In this document: in pieces, positions 48,981-57,276 of the stretch | How the letters are laid out: every line of letters begins with the position of its first letter | How positions within the stretch are numbered: the first letter of the stretch is position 1 | From: UBA10939 sp050942745 | Lineage (GTDB): Bacteria; Myxococcota; Myxococcia; Myxococcales; UBA5297 | NCBI GenBank assembly: GCA_050942745.1 | Contig: JBMNNX010000003.1 | Span: 1 to 64,000, forward strand | DNA length: 64,000 bases | Direction: 5' to 3' | Notes under the pieces: generated by a model | Told to the model about the DNA's origin: nothing | Database searches by the model: none | What the model saw: only the letters and a program-made list of their open reading frames with translations | Program-made: the position numbers and the translations under genes

Positions 48981-50282
48981 CTAGAACGGGACCTCGTCGT
49001 CGCCCGGCTCGACAGGCTCGGCCGAGACCTCGCCGTCGTCCGACCCCGGCTCGCGCAGCGGCAGCGACACCTGGCCGGACGGCCAGTCCGGAGCCATGGT
49101 CGCCTCGGCGGGCACCACGTACCACTGTCGGCCCCGTACCTGCTGGCGCTTGAGCAGGCCTTCGCGCTCCATCGCCTCGAGCATCTTCGAGAAGGTCGAG
49201 AAGCCGTGCTCGCGCTCGTCGAAGTCCGGCTCCTTGCGGACGATCGCCTCCTTGAGCAGCGACGGGTTCAAAGGCCCGGTGGCGTGGGCGAGCAAGCTCG
49301 AGACGACGTCCCGAGCGATGGGAGGCACGCTCGGCTCGCCGGTGCCCCGCCTCCTGCCTCCTCTCGGTTGCTTCGCCGGCTCTTTCGAAACCTCCTCGGC
49401 TTGCTCGGCTTGCTCGGCCGCGGCGCCGGTGGACGCGGCGGGCTTCTTGGCCGCGGCGCCGGCGGTCGCGGCGGGCTTCTTGGCCGCGGCACCGGCGGAG
49501 GCGGCGGGCTTCTTGGCCGCGGCACCGGCGGAGGCGGCGGGCTTCTTGGCCGTGGCGCCGGCGGTCGCGGCGGGCTCCTTGGCCGCGGCTCTCCTGCCGG
49601 ACCCCTTGGGCTCGGCCTGCTTCTTCGCGCCCTTCTTCTCGGGCGCCGCCTCCGGCGCCGGCGCGACCGCCGCGTCCCCCCGGGCAACCGGCTCTTCGAC
49701 GGGTACCGCTCGCGCGATGGCCGCCGCGCTCCTGGCGAGCCGCCGCTCCTCGGTCTCCTCGGCGTCCGCCTTGCGACCGCCGCGCCTCGGCCGGTGCGCG
49801 GCCTCCTCGCCCCGGCCAGCGCCCGCCTTCAGGTAGATGAACTCGTCGCAGGCCCTGACGAAGAGCCGCGAGGTCGCCTCGCGCACGCCGATGCCGATGA
49901 CCTGGCGGTCGTTCTCGCGCAGCTTGTAGGCGAGCGGGCAAAAGTCGCTGTCGCCCGAGGCGATGACGAAGGTGTCGATGAACTCGCGCGCGTAGCAGAG
50001 CTCGAGCGCGTCGATGACCAGGCGCATATCCGCGCCGTTCTTGCCCGTGCGCGTCGAGGGCGGCACGTCGATGAGCTCGACGCCCATCTCGTGCAGGTGC
50101 GCCTTGGCCTCGCGAAAGCGCGACCAGTCGGCGTAGGCGCGCCGGTAGATGACCTTTCCCTTCTCGAGCAGGCGATCGACGGCAGGCTGGAGGTCGAAGC
50201 TCGCCGCGGTGATTCCGGTGTTGGTGACCAGGTTCTCGAAGTCGAGAAAGAGGGCGATTCGGCGCTGATTTTCTTTGGTCAA
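48981..50282 (-). CDS. NYN-domain protein with H1-like linker and OST-HTH-like C-terminus
   Basis: A 433-residue protein. Residues 1-150: NYN/LabA-like PIN-fold (IALFLDFENL, GADMRLVIDALELC, FVIASGDSDFCPLAYKLREN), with the acidic residues of a metal-dependent RNase all present. Residues about 150-310: disordered, with five 11-residue AAAKKPAASAG units like eukaryotic histone H1 tails. Residues about 315-385: a winged helix resembling OST-HTH/LOTUS (VVSSLLAHATGPLNPSLLKE, FSTFSKMLEAMEREGLLKRQ). The C-terminus is acidic. TTG 50282 is chosen for its GGAG. An RNA-processing or decay enzyme with an RNA-binding tail is the likely role; the target is unknown. Confidence 0.85.
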   Translation of the reverse strand: MTKENQRRIALFLDFENLVTNTGITAASFDLQPAVDRLLEKGKVIYRRAYADWSRFREAKAHLHEMGVELIDVPPSTRTGKNGADMRLVIDALELCYAREFIDTFVIASGDSDFCPLAYKLRENDRQVIGIGVREATSRLFVRACDEFIYLKAGAGRGEEAAHRPRRGGRKADAEETEERRLARSAAAIARAVPVEEPVARGDAAVAPAPEAAPEKKGAKKQAEPKGSGRRAAAKEPAATAGATAKKPAASAGAAAKKPAASAGAAAKKPAATAGAAAKKPAASTGAAAEQAEQAEEVSKEPAKQPRGGRRRGTGEPSVPPIARDVVSSLLAHATGPLNPSLLKEAIVRKEPDFDEREHGFSTFSKMLEAMEREGLLKRQQVRGRQWYVVPAEATMAPDWPSGQVSLPLREPGSDDGEVSAEPVEPGDDEVPF

Positions 50283-50993
50283 AGGTGCTCCGCGAGGCGC
50301 AAGGGCAGGCAACTGCTTGTTTGGTTGCCAACACGCTACCCGATCGGCGAGTGCCGCGCGCCTCTTCCTTTTGGATCTGTCAACCGGCGCCGCTCCCCGT
50401 TTCGTCCTGAGTCCGGCCGCCGCCCGCTCGCCGGGCGCCACCGCCGCGCTACCGGGGGCGCCCCCGGTGCCGGCGTATCCCTCGCCTCGGCGAATCCGCG
50501 CGGCAGGCCTTGAAACATCGACCTCGCGCGCCGCGCCGCGAGCGGCGCCACGTCCTTCGGGCCGGGCAGAGCGAACATCCGGGGTCCTCAGGACTTCGGC
50601 GCGGCGGCCGGCTCTCTCGGCTTCGGCCGGCCGCCGCGCTGGGCGGAGGCCCGAGGGGACCGGAACCGGCCGGTCCCGACGGCCGCCGCATATACGAAAC
50701 GCCGTGCTCAAGGGCCTTCGTCCGGCGCTCTCGCCAGCCGGTCGCGCCGGAGCGCGGCTGCGCTCGCCTCTGCTGCGAGCGCGGCCGCCGTCGCGGCTCC
50801 GAATCCCTTGGCGCTTGAGCCGCCGCGGCCGTGCTGTCCGTGCTTTCACCGGACATGCCACCGCGCGCGGCCGCAGGCCGCTAACCCGGCCGAAAGCCCC
50901 GCGCCCCGGCGAGCGAGGGGAAAGCCGTTACCGTCCCGAAGAATCGAAAGGGCCCAGGGATCCCCGGAGGCCGGACAACCGGGCGGCTCGACT
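50283..50993. other. Long spacer without a supportable gene
   Basis: About 710 bases between two minus-strand genes. All open frames are Arg/Pro/Gly-rich and lack ribosome binding sites; they run through because GC-rich DNA rarely contains stops. I see short palindromes (CCGGCCG-type at about 50625) but no conserved repeat, RNA gene or promoter. Confidence 0.5.
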
Positions 50994-51362
50994 TCAAGCG
51001 TCGAAGTGGCGCCGCTGGGGAGGCGCCCCCGGCTCCTCGGCGCCATTTGCCCCGTCCGACTCGGCGAGCGCGCCCGGCGCCGCCCCCGGCTGTCGGTCCG
51101 TACCCTCGCCGGCGCGCATGAGGCGGGCGCTCGTGCGCGCGGCGAGATAGCTGAAGGTGGCGGCCGCAAACCTCCAGACCGCGACTCCGGAGAGGCCGAC
51201 GGCCACGAGGCCAATGAGCGTGCCCTGGAAAAGATCGAAGGGCAGCGCCCGGGACAGCATCCAGCCGAATCCCAGGCCAAGCCCCACGAGGCCCCCGGCG
51301 AGCACCAGGACGCTGATCAGCCCGGCGAGGATGATGAGGGCGCCGCCGAGAATGCGCTTCAT
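50994..51362 (-). CDS. Small membrane protein, two helices
   Basis: A 122-residue protein: MKRILGGALIILAGLISVLV begins a first long hydrophobic segment (to about residue 35, GLGLGFGWML), LIGLVAVGLSGVAVWRFAAA is the second, and the C-terminal 50 residues are soluble and low-complexity. ATG 51362 has GCGGAGG just upstream. No homology recognised; the ion-channel or regulator question is open. It lies divergently 380 bp from fusA. Confidence 0.65.
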   Translation of the reverse strand: MKRILGGALIILAGLISVLVLAGGLVGLGLGFGWMLSRALPFDLFQGTLIGLVAVGLSGVAVWRFAAATFSYLAARTSARLMRAGEGTDRQPGAAPGALAESDGANGAEEPGAPPQRRHFDA

Positions 51363-51715
51363 GTCCGCCTCCGCATCCCGGTGGGCCGGGTGCGCCCACA
51401 CAATCAGGGGCGCGCTGATCATGTCAAGGCGCCCGTGAGAGCCGCCCCGCTGGGAAATCGCCCGGCCGGATGAGGCGCGTCAGAGGCCCGGTCCTTCACG
51501 GGCGCCGAGCGCGGGCCGACGAACGGGCGCCCGACGACGAGGATTGAGGGCCCGGTGGGCCGCCGGTGCGGCTTCCGACGCCTGCTTCCTCCACAGCCGG
51601 CCAGCGAGGCGCGTTCCCAGTTGCATCACACCGGACATTCGCGGCGGAAGGAGGCCAGATCCCGATAGGTTACAAGGATCTGCTTGATTCGAGCCATCGC
51701 TTCCCCTAGCTATGC

Positions 51716-51735
51716 CCGCCCCCAAGGGGCGGAGG
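51716..51735 (+). promoter_or_regulatory. Hairpin overlapping the fusA ribosome binding site
   Basis: CCGCCCC (51716-51722), loop CAA, GGGGCGG (51726-51732) forms a 7-bp GC hairpin whose last two bases are the first two of the GGAGG (51731-51735) used by fusA. It could partly hide the ribosome binding site. The rest of the 51363-51742 spacer shows no gene and no clear promoter boxes. Confidence 0.4.
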
Positions 51736-51742
51736 ACAGGTC

Positions 51743-53836
51743 GTGTACAAGGACTTCACCAGACTACGCAACATCGGCATCTCGGCGCACATCGACAGCG
51801 GAAAGACCACGCTGACTGAGCGGAGCCTGTTCTACACGAACCGCATCCACGCCATCCACGAGGTCAAGGGCAAGGACGGCGTCGGGGCCACCATGGACTC
51901 GATGGATCTCGAGCGCGAGCGCGGGATCACCATCGCCAGCGCGGCCACGCACGCCCAATGGGCGGGCTACCACCTGAACATCATCGACACCCCGGGGCAC
52001 GTCGACTTCACCATCGAGGTCGAGCGCGCCCTGCGCGTGCTCGACGGCGCGGTGCTCGTGCTCTGCGCGGTCGCCGGCGTCCAGAGCCAGTCGCTGACGG
52101 TGGACCGCCAGATGCGCCGCTACAACGTCCCGCGCATCGCCTTCATCAACAAGTGCGACCGCGTCGGCGCCAACCCGCTGCGCGTCAAGGAGCAGCTCCG
52201 CGAGAAGCTCGGCCACAACCCCGTGCTGCTCCAGCTCCCCATCGGCCTGGAGGACAAGTTCGAGGGCATCGTCGACCTGGTCGAGATGAAGGCCCGGCGC
52301 TTCGAGGGCAAGAGCGGCGAGACCGTCGTCGACGGCCCTATCCCCGAGCACATGCTCGAGCAGGCGCGCGCCGCGCGCGAGGAGATGCTCGACGCGGTCT
52401 CGATGTTCAGCGACGAGCTGACCGAGGCCATCCTCGAGGACCGCGTCACCGAGGAGCTCATCCACAGCGCCATCCGCAAGGGCACCATCAGCCTGAAGCT
52501 GACCCCGGTGCTGATGGGCTCGGCCTACAAGAACAAGGGCGTCCAGAAGCTGCTCGACGCGGTGGTCGCCTACCTGCCCGACCCGACCGAGGTCGTGAAC
52601 AAGGCGGTCGACCTCGACCACGACGAGGCCGAGGTGATCACCGAGACGAACATCGAAAAGCCCACCGTCGCCCTGGCCTTCAAGCTCGAGGACGGCCGCT
52701 ACGGGCAGCTCACCTACCTGCGCGTCTATCAGGGCAAGCTGTCTCGCGACGCGTTCATCACCAACACGCGCACCCGCAAGCAGCACAAGGTCGGCCGCCT
52801 GGTGCGCATGCACTCCGACAAGATGGAAGACATCGACGAGGCGGGCGCGGGCGACATCGTCGCGATGTTCGGCATCGAGTGCAATTCGGGCGACACCTTC
52901 ACCGACGGCACCATCAACGTGGCCATGACCTCGATGCACGTGCCCGAGCCGGTCATCTCGCTGTCGGTCAAGCCGGTCGACCAGAAGTCCGAAGCCAACA
53001 TGTCCAAGGCGCTGCGCCGCTTCTCGCGCGAGGACCCGACCTTCCGCGTCGGCATCGACGAGGAGTCCGGCGAGACGATCATCCGCGGCATGGGCGAGCT
53101 GCACCTCGACATCTACATCGAGCGCATGAAGCGCGAGTACAACACCATCGTCGAGACCTCGGCCCCCGAGGTCGCCTACCGCGAGACCATCAGCCGGCGC
53201 GCGGACTTCAACTACACGCACAAGAAGCAGACCGGCGGCGCGGGCCAGTACGGCCGGGTGGCCGGCTACATCGAGCCGTGCGAGGAGCACGAGTTCGAGT
53301 TCGTCGACGAGATCGTCGGCGGCGTCATCCCTCGGCAGTTCATCCCCTCGTGCGAGAAGGGCTTCCGCTCCCAGCTCAGCAAGGGCCGCAAGCTCGGCTA
53401 CCCGGTCGTCAACGTCCGGGTGGTGATCAACGACGGCGCCTTCCACGCGGTCGACAGCTCGGACATCGCCTTCCAGGAGGCCGCCCGCGGCGCCTGGCGC
53501 GAGGCGTTCGACCGGGCCCAGCCGAAGATCCTCGAGCCGATCATGCGGGTCGTCGTGGAGGGCCCCAGCGAGTTCTCGGGCGCCGTCCTCGCCACCATGA
53601 TGCAGCGGCGCGGAATGATAGTGGGCACGCAGGAGGACGGCCTGCTGGCGCGCATCGAAGCCGAAGTTCCGCTCGCCGAAATGTTCGGTTACGCCACGAC
53701 GCTGCGTTCGGCGACGCAGGGCAAGGCCGAGTTCACCATGGAGTTCTCCCGCTACCTGCCGGTCCCGGCGGCCATCGCCGAGGAGCTGGTCAAGAAGGCG
53801 CAGGAGAAGCAAAAGGCCCTGGCGGGCAAGAAGTAA
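51743..53836 (+). CDS. fusA: Elongation factor G, AHIDSGKTT (spd/mitochondrial EFG1-like) type
   Basis: A 697-residue translational GTPase that drives tRNA-mRNA translocation. G1 ISAHIDSGKTTLTER, G2 ERERGITIASAAT, G3 DTPGHVDFTIEVERALR, G4 FINKCDRVG, then domains II (LRVYQGKLSRDAFI), III (DPTFRVGIDEESGETIIRGM), IV (GAGQYGRVAGYIEP, then VNVRVVINDGAFHAVDSSD) and V (EPIMRVVVEGPSE...LATMMQRRGMI). Ser in AHIDSGKTT and KDGVGATMDSM link it to the spirochaete/planctomycete/deltaproteobacterial and mitochondrial EF-G1 lineage rather than the AHIDAGKTT EF-G of the str operon. GTG 51743 has GGAGG 7 bases ahead. Not in a str operon here; it is followed 10 bp later by an unusual ATPase gene. Confidence 0.96.
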   Translation: MYKDFTRLRNIGISAHIDSGKTTLTERSLFYTNRIHAIHEVKGKDGVGATMDSMDLERERGITIASAATHAQWAGYHLNIIDTPGHVDFTIEVERALRVLDGAVLVLCAVAGVQSQSLTVDRQMRRYNVPRIAFINKCDRVGANPLRVKEQLREKLGHNPVLLQLPIGLEDKFEGIVDLVEMKARRFEGKSGETVVDGPIPEHMLEQARAAREEMLDAVSMFSDELTEAILEDRVTEELIHSAIRKGTISLKLTPVLMGSAYKNKGVQKLLDAVVAYLPDPTEVVNKAVDLDHDEAEVITETNIEKPTVALAFKLEDGRYGQLTYLRVYQGKLSRDAFITNTRTRKQHKVGRLVRMHSDKMEDIDEAGAGDIVAMFGIECNSGDTFTDGTINVAMTSMHVPEPVISLSVKPVDQKSEANMSKALRRFSREDPTFRVGIDEESGETIIRGMGELHLDIYIERMKREYNTIVETSAPEVAYRETISRRADFNYTHKKQTGGAGQYGRVAGYIEPCEEHEFEFVDEIVGGVIPRQFIPSCEKGFRSQLSKGRKLGYPVVNVRVVINDGAFHAVDSSDIAFQEAARGAWREAFDRAQPKILEPIMRVVVEGPSEFSGAVLATMMQRRGMIVGTQEDGLLARIEAEVPLAEMFGYATTLRSATQGKAEFTMEFSRYLPVPAAIAEELVKKAQEKQKALAGKK

Positions 53837-53846
53837 GGAGCGCGAA

Positions 53847-55139
53847 ATGTACCGCAAAGAAGTCAATGCGCAGAGCCCGCTACGCATCCTCGATAAGTCG
53901 ATTCGCGGCGGGTTGGGCAAGGGTAACCTCGGGGTCGTGATGGCCCGCGCAGGCGTCGGCAAGACCGCCTTCCTCATCCAGAACGGCCTCGACGACCTGA
54001 TGCGCGAGCGGGACGTGCTGCACGTCTCCATCGGCCAGTCGGTCGAGTACGTGAGCGCCTGGTACGACGCACTCTTCGACGACCTGGCGGCCCGCACGAA
54101 CCTGCAGGACCGCGAAGGGGTTCGCAGCTCCATCGCCCGTCACCGGATCATCAAGACCTTCCCCGAGGGCGTCTTCAGCCCGAAGAAGCTCGAAGAGACG
54201 CTCGAGCTGTTCGAGAAGCACATGGGCATGAAGCCCCAGGCGATCCTCATCGACGGCTTCTCGTGGAAGGGGCCCAAGGTCGCCGAGGAGGTGGCCGCGC
54301 TCAAGGCCATCGCCCAGCGCGCCAGCGCCGAGCTGTGGCTCACCGCGATCACGCCGCGCGAGCTGGCCGGCAGCGAGCCGCCCGCCGTGCGCCCGCCGTG
54401 CGACGTGTGCCGCGAGCTCATCGACGTCGCGCTCTTCCTGCAGCCGCAGGGCAGCCACGTCGATGTCCAGCTCGTCAAGGACCACGACAACCCGACGCCC
54501 GAGGCGACCATCCTCCAGCTCCACCCGGAGACGATGCGCCTGGTGGCCGAGGGCGAGATCGCAATCCCCGCGCGCCTGCCGGCCCGCAGCTACACGCTGC
54601 TGTCGGGCGGCGCGAACGGGGCCGAGGCCGAGTTCGGCGCCTGCGCCGAGCGCTGGGGGCTGAGCGAGGTGAACTACACCTTCGCCGGCCGCGGCGCGGG
54701 GCATCGCTCCCGCGGGATGGTCGAGCTCTCCGAGGTCGAGCTGATGCTCGGCGACGTCAGCTCGGCCTACCTCAAGGCCCACATGCACCGGACCTACCCG
54801 GACACCCCGACCTTCAAGAAGGTGCTTCAGTCGATCTGGCACCAGGTCAATACCGCCGGCGAGGTCTTCCACGTCGGGCTCGTCCAGGAAGACGGCACCG
54901 CGCGCGGCGGAACCGGCTGGGCCGTCGAGCTCGCCAAGCACTGGGGCAAGCCCGTCCACGTTTTCGATCAGGAGAAGAACGCCTGGTTCACTTGGAAGGA
55001 CGGCGCCTGGGCGCCCGAGGAGGCCCCGGTCATCACCCGCGAGCGCTTCACCGGGACCGGCACGCGCTTCCTGAGCGACCAGGGACGCGCCGCCATCCGC
55101 GCGCTGTTCGAGCGCTCGTTCGGGGCGCCCAGACACTAG
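53847..55139 (+). CDS. RecA-like P-loop ATPase fused to SLOG-like domain
   Basis: A 430-residue cytoplasmic protein. Residues 1-245: RecA/KaiC-like core, with Walker A in VVMARAGVGKTAFLIQNGLD, a Walker B-like IDGF (QAILIDGFSWKGPK) and a sensor-like ELWLTAITPREL. Residues about 250-430: a second Rossmann-like domain with SGGANGAEAEFGACAERWGL, VNYTFAGRGAGHRS, FKKVLQSIWHQVNTAGEVFH, GTARGGTGWAVELAKHWGKP and TGTGTRFLSDQGRAAIRALF. The SGGA.GAE...GxA and GGTGWAVE/GTGTR patterns resemble SLOG/LOG-type nucleotide- or ligand-binding domains. It starts 10 bp after fusA in the same transcript and ends in a strong terminator. I know no functional assignment for the fusion. Confidence 0.82.
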   Translation: MYRKEVNAQSPLRILDKSIRGGLGKGNLGVVMARAGVGKTAFLIQNGLDDLMRERDVLHVSIGQSVEYVSAWYDALFDDLAARTNLQDREGVRSSIARHRIIKTFPEGVFSPKKLEETLELFEKHMGMKPQAILIDGFSWKGPKVAEEVAALKAIAQRASAELWLTAITPRELAGSEPPAVRPPCDVCRELIDVALFLQPQGSHVDVQLVKDHDNPTPEATILQLHPETMRLVAEGEIAIPARLPARSYTLLSGGANGAEAEFGACAERWGLSEVNYTFAGRGAGHRSRGMVELSEVELMLGDVSSAYLKAHMHRTYPDTPTFKKVLQSIWHQVNTAGEVFHVGLVQEDGTARGGTGWAVELAKHWGKPVHVFDQEKNAWFTWKDGAWAPEEAPVITRERFTGTGTRFLSDQGRAAIRALFERSFGAPRH

Positions 55140-55163
55140 CGACGCTTCGACAGCCGAAGGCCA

Positions 55164-55205
55164 AGACGGCCGCGCCTGCTCAGTCAGGCGCGGCCGTTTC
55201 TTTTT
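55164..55205 (+). terminator. Rho-independent terminator of the fusA operon
   Basis: ACGGCCGCGCCTG (55166-55178), loop CTCAGT, CAGGCGCGGCCGT (55185-55197): a perfect 13-bp stem immediately followed by TTCTTTTTC. It is the clearest terminator in the window and closes the fusA/ATPase operon. Confidence 0.95.
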
Positions 55206-55379
55206 CCCTTCTCGACGCGAGGCCGCTGCCGCGGAGGCGCGGCGGGCGCGGTCCGCCGTTCGTCGAGGGGGCGGGTCGTTTCCGGAAGGGCACCTCTCCT
55301 CTGAAGGGGTCATGCCCCGGAGGAGTGCTCGCCTTACCTCGTGGCCAGACTCGACACGCTTTTCGAAAGGAGACGGACG

Positions 55380-55847
55380 ATGAGGACCATTCTCGCCGCG
55401 GCGCTCGTCTCGGGGCTCGTCGCCGGCTGCGCCAGCACGCAGAAGAGCAGCCCGGAGGCCACCACCGGGCCGACGGTAGAGCAGACGCGCACCGGCTTCC
55501 TCACCGACGTGCGCGCCCAGGAGCTCCAAGTCTTCAGCCCGGACGTCCCCGGGGAGAAGACCATCTGGATCGCGCGAGACGACTCGACCGAGATCGTCAG
55601 GGACGGCCAGCCCATCGCCTGGAACCAGCTCACCGAGGGCGTCCCGGTGCGCGTCTCGTTCGAGCCGGCGGCGGGGCCGGAGAAGGCGTCGCGGATCGAA
55701 GTCCTCACCGGGCAGGAAGCCGAGCAGCTTCGCTCGAGCCTCGGGCAGCAGATGCAGGCGCCTGGGGCCGGGACCGAGGACAAGTCCCAACCGGCGCAAG
55801 GCGACGGCTCGCAGGGTTCGCAATCGGAGGGCAAGACCAACCAATAG
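55380..55847 (+). CDS. Small lipoprotein, single copy of the module seen at 7.5 kb
   Basis: A 155-residue lipoprotein. MRTILAAALVSGLVAGC ends in lipobox VAGC; AAGGAG precedes the ATG. Residues 35-120 repeat the pattern of the duplicated modules in the protein at 7492-8244: TGFLTDVRAQELQVFSPDVP, an IVRDGQPIAWNQLTEGVPVR segment equivalent to VVRNGVEVGMEALSEGADVR, then VSFEPAAG and an acidic EVLTGQEAEQL helix. The tail is Gln/Ser/Gly-rich. Envelope-located; role unknown. Confidence 0.8.
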   Translation: MRTILAAALVSGLVAGCASTQKSSPEATTGPTVEQTRTGFLTDVRAQELQVFSPDVPGEKTIWIARDDSTEIVRDGQPIAWNQLTEGVPVRVSFEPAAGPEKASRIEVLTGQEAEQLRSSLGQQMQAPGAGTEDKSQPAQGDGSQGSQSEGKTNQ

Positions 55848-55957
55848 CCGCGAGCGGCAGGGCCGCGGCCGTCGATGAGCGCTGCGAACCCGGGCCAGGC
55901 CTCCAGGACGGTCTCTACTCGCGCGCCGTCTCGACGGCGCGCCACGGTCTTCTCTCC

Positions 55958-56332
55958 ATGGCATTTCGCCAAGCCGTTGAATTCGCGGCCCTCGCGGTCG
56001 AGGCGCTGGGCGTCGCCACCATCGTCCTGGGGGCGCCGGCCGCGGCGCTGTTCGTCTGGAAGCGCCACCGCCTTCGCCTCGACGAGGTCTGGTACGACGC
56101 CTTCCGAAGGTTCCTCGCCCGGGCGATCTTGCTCGGCCTCGAGTTCCTGGTCGCCGCCGACATCATCCGCACCGTCGCCCAGGAGCCGACGCTGCCCGGG
56201 GTCACCGTGCTGGCGCTCATCATCCTCATCCGTACCTTCCTCGCCTTCACGCTCGAGGTGGAGATCGAAGGTCGTTGGCCCTGGCAGAAGCCGGTCCACC
56301 CACCGATTTCGGTGCCGGACGAGAAGGAGTGA
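55958..56332 (+). CDS. DUF1622-family membrane protein
   Basis: A 124-residue protein with three hydrophobic helices: VEFAALAVEALGVATIVLGA, AILLGLEFLVAADIIRTVAQ and VTVLALIILIRTFLAFTLEV, with the conserved LGLEFLVAADI...V and IRTFL.F.LE.E.EG.WPW pattern of DUF1622. It ends in an acidic tail. No strong ribosome binding site is seen, so the ATG at 55958 is placed by homology pattern. Function of the family is unknown. Confidence 0.88.
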   Translation: MAFRQAVEFAALAVEALGVATIVLGAPAAALFVWKRHRLRLDEVWYDAFRRFLARAILLGLEFLVAADIIRTVAQEPTLPGVTVLALIILIRTFLAFTLEVEIEGRWPWQKPVHPPISVPDEKE

Positions 56333-56581
56333 GGGCCGCGGGCGCTCGCTCGCCCACGAGCGACTGCGGTCCGGCTCGCTGCCCAGGTCCCGGAGCCGCG
56401 CGCTCCACGGCGAAGCCTCCCGATCCTGCCGAGCAAGCCACGGTGTCCGTGGAGATCGGCGCCACCTCGGCCGTCGGACCGGGCTGAGCCGCTCGAGCGG
56501 TGAGAGCCGCCCGATTGGGAAGAGCAGGTCAGCGGGTAGCCGCGCGGAGCCTGCATCCGAGCCTGTATCCGAGGGCTCTTC

Positions 56582-56745
56582 GGGCCAAAGAGGCCCAGGA
56601 ACGTGCCTGGCTGGCCCGTGGAGCGATTCTGACCCTCCAGGCCTACTTCAATACGGCCGGCGCTCGAACGCGGCTCCTGGGGCCAACCAAGGGCCTTCCA
56701 GGGGCTCTCGCGCACGATCGATAACCACGCGTATCGACAGGAGAA
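56582..56745 (+). repeat. Dispersed about 165-bp intergenic element, copy 2
   Basis: Aligns with 3209-3375: CTGGCTGGCCCGTGGAGCG, CAGGCCTACTTCAATACGGC, CGGCTCCTGGGGCC and TAACCACGCGTATCGACAGG. Its long inverted repeat is less perfect than in copy 1. The rest of the 56333-57276 spacer has a weak relative of the CGCGCTGAGGCG palindrome at about 56980 and no gene I can support. Confidence 0.6.
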
Positions 56746-57276
56746 TTCTGTCTCCCCAGCGCTCCGTCCGGCGAAGCGGCTCGCGACGCTCCTCCAACAG
56801 CGCCGTTCGCTCCTCGCCCTTGGCTCAGGGGAAACGCGGCGCTCGCGCTGGCACCTCGGGGACGATGCGAAGCCCGGGGCGCCGCTCCCCTCCTCCCCTC
56901 TCGGGCTCGTGGTCATCGTCCTCCCTCGCCCGCCGCGCTCCTCAGTCCGTGCGCCTTCCGTCCCAGTCGCCTCCCCTCAGGCGCGCTGAGGCGGTCGCGC
57001 CAAGCACGCGCTCCGTTCAGTTGCGCTGCGTCATCCAGCCGGAGGTCCACCATCGCCCCTGCCACCCACTGCTCCACTGTCCCAAGGGAGGCTCGATAGT
57101 CCAGCGCAACGCGCCCCCAGGCCGGCCGGCCCCGGACCGAGCGCGGCGAGCGCCACCGCGCACCGGGCACTCGCGCGTCCCCCTGTTGCCGCACCTCGAG
57201 CCCTCGCGTAGGGTCCGGCTCTTCTCGCCCATCTCGACCGTTGCGGCCTCGTGGCGAACGAGGCCACGGAGTCCTC

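Noticed and set aside
50275..51150. Plus-strand 291-residue frame in the spacer before fusA
   Set aside because: Arg/Pro/Ala-rich, no start signal, overlaps a credible minus-strand membrane-protein gene.
51764..54133. 789-residue minus-strand open frame opposite fusA
   Set aside because: Antisense shadow of a highly conserved EF-G gene.
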